A DNA stretch of 64,000 nucleotides from Platanthera guangdongensis. Its lineage: Eukaryota > Streptophyta > Magnoliopsida > Asparagales > Orchidaceae. This document shows, piece by piece, positions 45,654-55,236 of this stretch. The translations under genes and the position numbers were made by a program. Location: the NCBI GenBank assembly GCA_039583875.1, contig CM077155.1:13371046-13435045 (forward strand), given 5' to 3'. Position 1 is the first letter of the stretch, and every line of letters starts with the position of its first letter. The notes under the pieces are model-generated. The model saw nothing but the letters and a program-made list of their open reading frames with translations, was not told where the DNA came from and did not search any database.

Positions 45654-47372
45654 TGAAAGTATCTACCGTTTACCTAAATCACCTAGAGGGGGGGTGAATG
45701 GGTGATGTTTGTGTCTGTTTTCGGAATAAAAAATTTAAAAGACAAACACACAAACACAGAGAATTTTATAGTGGTTCTTCGTATTGGGTACGTCCACTGT
45801 CCCGTCTCACCTATCTGCCACAAAAGGTATGATTCGGCTATTACACCTTTATCATATTATCACAATATTACACCTCGGAGCAACTATCCTACACCTCGAA
45901 GAATAAGAGCTCCTACACCTCGATCCACTACCGGATCGACAATCTCGATACACAAATGGATCTACAAACTCGATCCATAAATGGATCTACAAACTCGGAG
46001 ATAAAACTCTTACAAACTCGGATACAAAGCTCATACAAATGAAAAAAACAATTTACAACAATAATGAAAATGTTTTACACTTCAGATTTGAAATCTTCCT
46101 TCTTTAAACTTGAAAATCTTGTTGAATATGTTGAGGAAGAAAAACTGAGAAGGCTTATCTAAAAGCTAGGATCTGTCCCGATCAAATAGAAGATGAAGAA
46201 TCTGTTGATATTGGATCTCTCGAATCTTGTCTTGCTTTGAATCGCTAGATATGGATAGAGCGACAGAGAGGATTGACGATGAAGATGTGCGGCTTTTCTC
46301 ATGAAAATGAAAAGTGCTTTAGCGATTCTAATTATGTAAAAATTATTCTTCTTGTGAATGATTCTTCGGGTCGGCGAATCCTTAAAGTGACTTTACATAT
46401 GTCGTCGACCAACGGTCAATCGTCATTAAGGTAGGATCCACGTAATTAAGGAAAGATCAATCATACTAAACTTAGGCTAATTTGAATTCCTGTCAGAAAA
46501 TTTTGAAATGAAAATTCCGCAAGTTCATTTCTCGAGAAATTATTATATTTCTTGAGAAAAGGACAAAACTTCACGAGAAAAGACTTAGCGAAATTTCTTT
46601 GAAGTAAGCTATCTGATTTCTCGATAAGGACAATATTTCTCGAGAAACGATTTGATTTCTCAAGAAACAATACGTCCTCTCGAGAAATTTACTTAATGCA
46701 AAATTCGTGAAGTAGAATGCTGATTTCTCTAAAAGGATATTATTTCTCGAGAAACACTTTGCTTTCTCGATAAATACTATGTCTTCTCGAGAAATTTACT
46801 TTGCACAAATTTTGGAACAGAAGACAGATTTCTCGAGAAGAAGACTTAGCTTTCTCGAGAACTTCTTTTCTTTTCTCGAGAACAACCCGACTTCTCGAGA
46901 AATATACAAGATATTTCTTGAGAAAAGGACTTAGCATATTTTTCAGGTAATTTCCCGATAAGTCTTGAATTTTCTCCAGAGCAACAATGCTTTCTCGAGA
47001 AATTTACTTAGACTTCTCGAAAAATACATGACATTTCTCGAGAAGAGGGCACGGGAAATTTTTAGTGAAATTTTTCTTTTCTCCTAAGATGAAACCACAA
47101 CTATTCCTTTCTTCCATTTCCTTAGTACTTGAAAATGAAGTGCATCCCAATTGAGAGGTTACACATGAGTCAACACCATGGATCACACAATGAGGGATTA
47201 CATTGAATTGTCTGGTATTTGGTGACTCATTGTAAACTGATATTGGTCTACACTTAGCAATATTAACTTGCAAGCACTCAACTAAAAGATGGAATACAAT
47301 ACAAACTTAATTCATCTTAGTTCAAGGGTGATTTCATACAAATCTGGGTTATTATGGATACAATACCCAACA
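45654..47372 (-). repeat. R5 5' LTR
   Basis: 1719 bp. On the minus strand it starts TGTTGGGTATTG and ends ATACTTTCA. It carries the TTTCTCGAGAAA array (about 46527-47050), a decayed TATA near 46392, and a CACCCATTCACCCCCCCTCT / TAGGTG hairpin near its end. No gene is seen. Confidence 0.9.
46527..47050. repeat. R5 palindrome array in 5' LTR (TTTCTCGAGAAA)
   Basis: About twenty copies or variants of the 12-bp palindrome, collinear with 7899-8361 and extending beyond the point where the left LTR is truncated. Confidence 0.9.
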
Positions 47373-47390
47373 CCTGTAATCATGTGTTAT
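47373..47390 (+). repeat. R4 5' LTR, 18-bp middle piece
   Basis: CCTGTAATCATGTGTTAT lies between the end of R5 and the start of R9. It fits the R4 LTR sequence expected between the two insertion points. It includes the R5 duplication (47373-47377) and the R9 duplication GTTAT (47386-47390). Confidence 0.75.
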
Positions 47391-47535
47391 TGTCGGGTAC
47401 ATTGGATTAAATGTACATGATTTGAAGAAGCCTCGCCCTACTCAATGATATACATCAAAATGTATTTGATGTATTTTGAGTTGCCTTGTGCAGGTTAAGT
47501 ATTTGCAGGGAAAGATGAAAAGTTTCTAAGTCCAT

Positions 47536-48412
47536 GTGTCGACACCCAGAAGGAAAGTGTCGACACTTAAGAAGACTTGTGTCGACACCCAGTCAAGCAG
47601 TGTCGACACTTGGAGTAATTGTGTCGACACTAGGGATGCAGAGTCGACACCAGACAGAAAGTGTCGACACATGAAGGCTGTGTCGACACTCAATGAAGAA
47701 AAGTCCAGTGAAGCTGTGTCGACACTTAGAAGCAGTGTCGACACCCAGAGGAACTGTGTCTACATCAGAAAGTGTCGACACTTGGAGGCTGTGTCGACAC
47801 TCAGCAAATTTCAACAGAGTCTAAGTATAAGTGTCGACATAATAAAGAATGTGTCGACAATCAGCAGAAGACTCAACACATGAAGAAGGTGTCGACACAA
47901 TGAAGAATGTGTCGACACACAGCAGATGACTCAATACATGAAGAAAGTGTCGACACTAGGAGGCTGTGTCGACACTCTGCAAAGTTCAACAAAATTCTAA
48001 GTACAAGTGTCGACACAAAGAAGATGTGTCGACACTCAGCCAAAGTCTCAACAGAAGAATAATGTGTCGACACTAGGAGCTGTGTCGACAATCAGCAAGT
48101 ATCAACACATAAGGCAAGTGTCGACACCAAGAAGATATGTTGACACTGAACAAGTTCAACACAAGAAGATGCGTCGATACAAAGGAGTTGTGTCGACACT
48201 TACAAGAATTCAACTAAGTACTGAAGAACAAGAAGTTGTGTCGACACACAATATCAATGTCGACACATGATGAAGAAGCTGTGTCGAGACATAAATTCTA
48301 CAACACAAGGAGTTGTGTCGACACCTTGAAGGCTAGTGTCGACACTTAGTATACTTGTGTCGACACTTGGTCTATAAGTGTCGACACTTAAAGACAGATT
48401 GTCTCGACACTT
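47536..48412. repeat. R9 palindrome array in 5' LTR (GTGTCGACAC)
   Basis: More than twenty perfect copies of the 10-bp palindrome GTGTCGACAC and several one-base variants over about 880 bp, at irregular spacing of about 17-45 bp. It begins right after CTAAGTCCAT. Confidence 0.95.
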
Positions 48413-48544
48413 TCAGACAGTTACAGATATTTCAAGAACTGACTGGATGACTTGACAGCTGCCATTCCATCCGGTCTACTGCACCTGTCAGAGATGTCAG
48501 TAAGCTGTTAGGAACCGGATCAGCCGGTCACCATGAAGAAGGCC

Positions 48545-48552
48545 TATAAATA
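48545..48552 (+). promoter_or_regulatory. R9 5' LTR TATA box
   Basis: TATAAATA in GGCCTATAAATAGGC, about 130 bp after the array. Transcription probably starts near 48575. Confidence 0.75.
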
Positions 48553-49416
48553 GGCTTATTCTGTCAACAGAAAAAGGGTCTAAGAGATTAACAACAAGAG
48601 ATCAACAATCAAAGAAGAAGATCTAGCTATTCATTGAAGAATCAAGTGAAGATCTAAGAAGTTGGAGAGAGAGAGCTCCTTCCAAGAAGACAGCCGTTGG
48701 AACCAGGCTGTGAAGAAGGGTTCAGACCTAGTTCTGAATCTTAAGTTGCAGTGATTGAAGATCAGCTGCAGAGAATCAATCCTATTGTGTTTTACATTCA
48801 AGAAGCTTTGAAGAAAGCCAAGTGAGGTTGATCTCAGCAGAGTTCATTCAAGAACTCATCAAGAACCTGTCAACTCATCTCTCTTTTTCTGAGTTGTAGG
48901 TATATTGTTTGTATTCTAAATTTCTTGTAGGATCCTTAGGGATCTGAGTTGTAAGCCTACAATTATAAAGGCTGAGTGGTAGGGCCTGTGTGCCTGAGTG
49001 TAGGAGATCTATTTCTCTGAGTGTAGGCATGTTGTGGCTGAGTGTAGGCCTTGTGGCTGAGTGTAGGTCTTTGGAGAAGACTGAGTTGTAGGGCCTTGGG
49101 CCTGAGCTGTAGGAACCTGTTTGGGGTTCTGAGTGTAAGATTTGAGGATCTGAGATAGTGGAGGAGTTTGGCCAAATCTAGTACACTACTAGATAGGCGA
49201 AGGGGGAAAGTGGATATACCCAAACCTTGGGGAACCACTATATATCTGTGTGTTCACTGTGTGCATGTTTGATTCTGTGATTGCCGATTGATTTCTGTGA
49301 AGAAGTAATTATAACTCTGTGATATAATCTGTAATCTGCTTAAAAAGTCTAAAAAGATTTAGTCACCTATTCACCCCCCCCCCCCCTCTAGGTGATTAGG
49401 TACAATTTCTTTCAAG

Positions 49417-49430
49417 TGGTATCAGAGCCA
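49417..49430 (+). other. R9 primer-binding site
   Basis: TGGTATCAGAGCCA, a full match to initiator-Met tRNA, 2 nt after the LTR. Confidence 0.92.
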
Positions 49431-49518
49431 GGTTACTCAAAAAGGACTTAATTGTCTGAGTAGATCCTGTTGGCAGATTCAGTATAAGTAAAGTGCAGAA
49501 TCAAGAAAATCAAGAAAC

Positions 49519-51555
49519 ATGAGTTCAACAGAGAATCATAAGGAACTTGGATCCATGAAGTTGCCCATTTGCAGAAAAGAGATTTTTGGCATCTGGAAAG
49601 AAAGGGTGAGACTATTTATGGAAGCCTCAGACCCTAGAATTTACATCACAGTTAAAGAAGGGTCACATGTTCCTATGAAGGTTTCAGTCCTGGATGCAAA
49701 TCAGAGAACACCTAAGAACTTCTCTGAAATGACAAAAGATGAGATAATTCTAGCCACAATGGACAAGAGGGCTCAGAATATCATTGTGAGTTCCATAGAT
49801 GAGGCTACCTTTCAGAACTTGATACACTGTAAGACATCTAAGGAGATGTGGGATACTTTGATAGTGTATATGGAGGGTTCAGAAGAAGTGAGACAGGACA
49901 GAAAGTCTTTGTTAAATCAAGAATATGAAAGTTTCAGGCAAGGTAGGTTTGATAGCATAACAGAATGCTATAAGAAGTTCTATAGGATTGTCAATAAGCT
50001 AATGTCCTATGGAAGTGAATTCAGTAATTATGAGCTAAATGATAAGTTCTTGAGGTCCCTAACAAAGGATTGGGACACCAAGATCTGTGCCATTGGGGAA
50101 ATGGCCAAGTTAGCAGATATTCCTCCTCCAACTTTGTTTGGAAAACTGCTATCATATGAAATGCAGTTGATGGTAAGGAAAGAAGAGGAGAAGACTATCA
50201 GAATAGAGAATAAAGAAAGAACAGTGGCATTCAAGACAGAAGCCACCAGAAAATACAGAAGTAAGTCTCCATCTCCACCTCCAAAAGTGGCTGAGACTGA
50301 GTCAGATGATTCAGAAAGCAGAAAGTCTGAAAGCAGTGAAAGTGATGAGGACTTTGCAGCATTCACAAGACACTTTCAGAAGTTTCTAAAGAAGAAACAG
50401 TGGAGGACAAAGCCATCCACTTCACAGGGAAAAGATGACTATTATCAGAACAAGAAGTCATCAAAGAAAGACAGGAGAAAGCCCAAGTCAAGCAAAGCAA
50501 CTTTATCAAAAATTGTATGCTATTGCTGTAACAGACAAGGACATGTTATTGCTGACTGTTCAGAGAAAAGGAAAGAGTCTAATGATAAGAAGAAGACTCA
50601 ATTCAAGGGCAAGAAGGAAAGGTCCTTTATTGCCAAGAAGGACAAAAGCCTGTCAGACATATCTTCTTCAGAAACTGAGTCAGAAGCTGAAGCATACATA
50701 GGACTGTTTGCTGAAGAAGAGGAAGAGGAGTTCATCCAGATAATGAACTCTATATATGAGCAAGAGGACATTCAGTGCAAAGGACTGATGGCCTTAACAG
50801 AAGGTGACAAAATCCAGGATCAGCCTGGACCTAGTCAGGTACAAAATTGTTCTTTAAGTTCAATTTCTAGTGCTAGTTCAGATTCAGTTACATCAGCATC
50901 AAGTGATGCCAGTGGATCTGAATCTGAAGGGGATGTTCATCAGTTGATTGATGAATATAGAGTTCTGTTGCAAGCATTTAAGAAAAGAAAATCCTTGGCC
51001 AAGAGTCAGGCTAGGGAGATTGTAAGTCTCAAAGTGGCTGCAACTGATTTTGAGAAGCTGATTGATCAAAAGTTAAATGAAATAGCCAGACTGAAGAACA
51101 TAACTGTTATTCATATGGGAACTATAACATTCAAGAATGATCAAATCAGAAATCTGGAGATTAGTCTTCAGAAGGAGAGAGACATAGTTGCAAGGTTTTC
51201 TAAATCTAAGTCTGTTCTACCTTTGATTGATGAGTTTATACCTCACAAGGGTAAAACTGGATTGGGGTTTACTAACCCTGCTAGGACTGTAAAGTCCAAG
51301 TCTAAGGGCAAAGCCCCAGCTCTAAACAAGCCAGCTGTAGATAAAATAGCTAGGGATATACCTAAGCAAAGGTACAATAGATTTGAGTGCTGGTGCTGTG
51401 GCAAGGTAGGCCACTTTGCCATGGACTGTTGGCATAATTCTAGTGCCAAGTTGAGTAGCAAACTGCCTGTTGGAAGATCTGCAGGTAGCTTTGTTAAGAG
51501 GCAAACTAACCAGCACCAAGGACCCAAGAATTCTTTGGGTTCTAAGGTCAACTAA
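49519..51555 (+). CDS. gag: R9 gag (intact, two zinc knuckles)
   Basis: An uninterrupted frame of 678 codons from MSSTENHKELGSMK, about 90 nt after the primer-binding site. The N-terminal half is the Copia gag (UBN2-type) domain with FGIWKERVRLFMEA, KTSKEMWDTLIVYM and LTKDWDTKICAI. A first CCHC knuckle CYCCNRQGHVIADC is at residues 334-347. Ser/Glu-rich and coiled-coil regions follow. A second knuckle CWCCGKVGHFAMDC is at residues 624-637. Gag forms the virus-like particle and packages RNA. It is longer than the roughly 300-450 residues common in Copia gags, as in SIRE elements. The stop TAA at 51553 is followed in frame by pol. Confidence 0.93.
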   Translation: MSSTENHKELGSMKLPICRKEIFGIWKERVRLFMEASDPRIYITVKEGSHVPMKVSVLDANQRTPKNFSEMTKDEIILATMDKRAQNIIVSSIDEATFQNLIHCKTSKEMWDTLIVYMEGSEEVRQDRKSLLNQEYESFRQGRFDSITECYKKFYRIVNKLMSYGSEFSNYELNDKFLRSLTKDWDTKICAIGEMAKLADIPPPTLFGKLLSYEMQLMVRKEEEKTIRIENKERTVAFKTEATRKYRSKSPSPPPKVAETESDDSESRKSESSESDEDFAAFTRHFQKFLKKKQWRTKPSTSQGKDDYYQNKKSSKKDRRKPKSSKATLSKIVCYCCNRQGHVIADCSEKRKESNDKKKTQFKGKKERSFIAKKDKSLSDISSSETESEAEAYIGLFAEEEEEEFIQIMNSIYEQEDIQCKGLMALTEGDKIQDQPGPSQVQNCSLSSISSASSDSVTSASSDASGSESEGDVHQLIDEYRVLLQAFKKRKSLAKSQAREIVSLKVAATDFEKLIDQKLNEIARLKNITVIHMGTITFKNDQIRNLEISLQKERDIVARFSKSKSVLPLIDEFIPHKGKTGLGFTNPARTVKSKSKGKAPALNKPAVDKIARDIPKQRYNRFECWCCGKVGHFAMDCWHNSSAKLSSKLPVGRSAGSFVKRQTNQHQGPKNSLGSKVN

Positions 51556-51561
51556 TCTGTT

Positions 51562-54500
51562 TTGCAGGTGAGTCCAAGTGGACATGCCCCAATATGGTAC
51601 TTGGATAGTGGATGTTCCAGACACATGACTGGAACTAAGGGATTGTTAAAGGACTACACACCAATCAACGATGGTCCTAAAGTCACCTTTGGTGGTTCTG
51701 AAAAAGGAATTATCAAGGGTTTTGGTAACATTTCTAGCACCCATATAACAATTACTCAAGTGGCTTATGTTAAAGGTTTGAAACATAACCTTATTAGTAT
51801 AAGTCAATTGAGTGATTTAGGATATGACATCTCATTTATCAAAGATGGTTGTCATATCAGGAGGTCAAATGATCAAGAGATCATTTTGAAAGGTTATAGA
51901 AAGAGAAATGTCTATTGCCTAGACATTATGTGTGAGAATAATGGTTCTCCAGTGTGTCTTGTAGCTGATGAGAAAGTCTCTCATTGTGTCAAATGGCACA
52001 AGAGGCTAGCCCATCTTAACTACAAGACAATTGGCCAACTCTATAGCAAAGAGTTAGTGAGGAATGGTCCTCAAGTTAAGTGTATTAAAGATGGAATATG
52101 CTCAGCTTGTCAAAAGGGCAAGCAGACTAGATCCACCTTTAATAGCATTGAAAACAAAGATGTTGTGAGGTGCTTATACCTCTTGCATATGTATCTCTTT
52201 GGTCCTATGCCAGTTCACAGCCTAGGTAGGAAGGTCTACACATTTGTGGTTCTACATGATTACTCAAGGTTTTCCTGGGTGTTCTTTCTTAGACAGAAAT
52301 CTGAAACACCTAGTATCTTCTATAGTTTTGTCAAACAAATTCAGAATGAGTTAGACAGTACAGTGGTCAAAGTAAGAAGTGACCATGGTACTGAATTTCA
52401 GTCTGATAGTATGGCAAAACTATGTGAAGAATTTGGGATATTTCAGGAATTTTCTTCACCAAGAACACCTCAGCAAAATGGCATTGCTGAGAGGAAAAAT
52501 AGAACCTTGATTGAGGCTAGTAGAACCCTATTAAGTGACACATCTCTCCCAGAATATTTCTGGGCTGAGGCAGTTAATACTGCATGCCATGTAATTAATA
52601 GGGCTACAATTACTAAAAGCCACAATAAGACCCCCTATGAGATTGTGAAAGGCAGAAAACCAAATTTATCCTATTTCAGGATCTTTGGTTGTAAGTGCTT
52701 TATACTTAACAATGGAAAGTCTTACTTGACCAAGTTTGCTGCCAAGTCCCAAGAGGGGATCTTTGTTGGGTACAGCAACAATAGTAAGACTTATAGGGTC
52801 TACAACTTGTCTTCACAAGTTGTAGAAGAGTCAGTACATGTAGTATTTGATGAAGCTAGAATTATTAACAATGAGTTGTCTAGAAGTATTTGCAGCTCCA
52901 CAGGTGTGACTAAGAAGATGGACAAGCTCACTATTGAAGAAGGATCTACTGCAAGTCAGCATGAAGATGATAGTGGCTATTGTCCAGGGGGAGTACTACA
53001 TGTACCTAATGCAGAAGAAGTCCAAGGAGTGCAGCAAGATGAAGAAGCTGAAGGAGTTCAACCTGAAGCCAGGATGCCTCTAGCTAATAGGCATCTAAGA
53101 GATCATTCAGCAGATCAAATCATTAGTGATATAAGACAAGGGGTACAAACAAGGAGCAGAAATCTGAGTGCAGCACTCTACTCCAGTTTTCTATCCCAAG
53201 TAGAGCCAAAGAAGTTTGAAGAAGCCATCATATACCCTCATTGGATTGAGGCAATGTAAGAAGAGCTGAATCAGTTCAAGAGATGCAAAGTCTGGGAGCT
53301 TGTTCCTAAACCAAAAGACCACAGCATAATTGGAACCAAGTGGATCTTTAGGAACAAGATGGATGAAAATGGAGTGATTATTAAGAACAAAGCAAGACTG
53401 GTTGCTAAGGGATATAGGCAGGAAGAAGGTATTGACTTTGATCAAACCTTTGCTCCAGTGGCCAGACTGGAAGCCATAAGGATGTTCCTGGCCTATGCAA
53501 CCTATCAAGGATTTAAAGTATACCAAATGGATGTTAAGTCAGCCTTTCTGAATGGTAATCTAAAGGAAGAGGTCTATGTGGAACAGCCATCAGGTTTTGT
53601 TGATTCAACTCAACCTAATTATGTCTATAGACTTAGGAAGGCTTTGTATGGGTTAAAACAAGCCCCTAGGTCTTGGTATGAAACCCTGTCTAGTTTCCTC
53701 ATTGAGAATAAATTCACAAGGGGGAAAATAGACAAGACTCTATTCCTTAGGGAATCCAGAGGCAAGATCATTCTACTCCAAATATATGTAGATGACATAA
53801 TATTTGGGTCTACTGAAGGTAGTCTTTGCAAAAAGTTTGCAAAACTAATGCAAGGACAATTTGAGATGAGCAGTATGGGGGAACTTAAGTTCTTCTTGGG
53901 TCTCCAAGTTAGACAGACTAAGAATGGTTTATCCTTATGCCAGTCTAAGTTCACCCTAGAACTGATAAGGAAGTATGGTATGGATTCATCCAGTATCATG
54001 AAAACTCCTATGGGGTCAAGTATGTCTCTTAGTAAAGATGATGCATGGAAACCTGTAGATGAGACTTTATATAGAGGGATAGTTGGCTCCCTATTGTATT
54101 TGACTGCAAGTAGACCAGATATCATGTATGCTACATATGTCTATGCTAGGTACCAAGCATGACCTAAAGAGTCTCATTTGACAGCAGTCAAAAGAATTCT
54201 AAGATATCTTAAGGGCACTCCTTATCTAGGCCTTTGGTACCCTAGGAATGGAGACTTTGAACTGACAGGTTATTCAGATGCAGATTTTGCAGGCTGCAAG
54301 GAAGATAGAAAAAGTACAACTGGTACCTGTCAATTCCTAGGTGGAAGACTGATATCATGGAGTAGCAAGAAGCAAACAAGTGTGGCTATCTGCACAGCAG
54401 AATCAGAATATGTGGCTGCAGGAAGTTGTTGTGCTCAACTTCTATGGATACAACATCAACTTGAGGATTATGGTATTCAAGTAAGTAGAACACAACTATT

Positions 54501-54729
54501 TTGTGATTCTACTAGTGCTATATCTATTACAAACAATCCTGTTTCCCATAGTAGAACTAAACACATTGAAATAAAATATCATTTTCTAAGGGAACATGTT
54601 GAAAAAGAAGATATTTCACTAGAGTATGTTAATACAGATAATCAACTAGCTGACATGTATACTAAGCCTTTAGAAGAAACCAAGTTCAATAGGTTTAAAA
54701 TTGAATTAGGTATGATAAACCTAGAATAA
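51562..54729 (+). pseudogene. pol: R9 pol: protease, integrase, RT, RNase H (two nonsense changes)
   Basis: The frame is continuous with gag past one TAA; there is no ATG at its start. Protease IWYLDSGCSRHMTG; integrase finger HKRLAHLNY ... CSACQKGK; core with SDHGTEF and NGIAERKNR. The first catalytic Asp is replaced: residue 211 reads LHMYLFGPM where R4 and R5 have HMDLF (codon TAT at 52192). RT has [16 protein letters not shown] and [10 protein letters not shown]. RNase H has YSDADFAGC, TAESEY, CDSTSA and NQLADMYTK. In-frame stops: TAA at 53257 (before EELNQF) and TGA at 54160 (after ARYQA), both consistent with C-to-T. Otherwise open to 54729. Confidence 0.93.
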
Positions 54730-54755
54730 GTTTACAGAAATGGCTAAGTAAAATA

Positions 54756-55084
54756 GTGTCGACACACAGAGTTGTCTGTGTCGAGACAGAGAATTGGTGT
54801 CGACACTTCAGCGAAAAGGTGTCGACATATCTAGGAAGTTGGTGTCGACACTTCAGAAAATTTGTGTCGACACATACAGGGTCTGTGTCGACACAACCAA
54901 GGTGGTGTCGACACTTAGAATTTACACAGAATTAACCAAGTAAAGTCTCGACTAAGTGTCGAGTTAAGTGGTGTCGACACATAAACAAGTGCCGACACAT
55001 ATATTCTGTCGACTATACTTGTGTCGACACATTGTTGTCGAGACATTATAAGTCTGTGTCGACACTTTTCAACAGTGTCGACAC
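54756..55084. repeat. R9 second palindrome array, pol to extra-ORF spacer
   Basis: About ten copies of GTGTCGACAC or GTGTCGACAT and variants, the same motif as in the LTR, in a non-coding spacer. It ends 46 bp before an internal TATA box. Confidence 0.93.
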
Positions 55085-55130
55085 AATTTGAGTTTGTTAA
55101 TGCGCCCTTTCATCTTCAATCCTAGAAAGG

Positions 55131-55138
55131 TATAAATA
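55131..55138 (+). promoter_or_regulatory. Internal TATA box ahead of R9 extra ORF
   Basis: TATAAATA in AGGTATAAATAGG, closely like the LTR box CCTATAAATAGG, about 100 nt before the ATG at 55237. Confidence 0.7.
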
Positions 55139-55236
55139 GGATTTCGCCATTGTCTGTCGGCACGCTCACCAAAGTTTCGAGACCAAACTTGTGTGTCGAC
55201 ACCTCTCTTCTCTCAATTCAAATTCTTCAAACCCTA

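Larger units (their letters stand above)
7027..47372 (-). mobile_element. R5: minus-strand Copia element split by R6 and R8
   Basis: The 5' LTR is 45654-47372 with its primer-binding site at 45642. The 3' LTR is 7027 to about 8361, truncated. Reading on the minus strand the order is gag (45566 to 34442, interrupted by R8), pol (34434-31276), a palindrome spacer (interrupted by R6), then an extra ORF (10237 to about 8362). Without R6 and R8 the element is about 11.2 kb, the same layout and size class as R9. It lies in the R4 5' LTR. Most ORFs are broken. Confidence 0.9.
47391..49414 (+). repeat. R9 5' LTR
   Basis: TGTCGGGTAC to TTTCTTTCA. U3 holds the GTGTCGACAC array; TATA at 48545; the R/U5 part has short CTGAGTGTAGG repeats (48965-49160) and a poly-C tract inside a CACCTATT..AGGTG hairpin at 49362-49397. 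No gene is seen; short frames such as those starting MSTPRRKVS are shadows of the palindromes. Confidence 0.95.

Noticed and set aside
47536..48270. Plus and minus reading frames rich in STL/VDT residues over the palindrome arrays
   Set aside because: They are translations of GTGTCGACAC in several frames and lie in LTRs.
47536..48412. CRISPR-like array of short repeats
   Set aside because: Units are 10 bp, spacing is irregular, copies are found in both LTRs and the spacer of a retrotransposon, and there are no cas genes.
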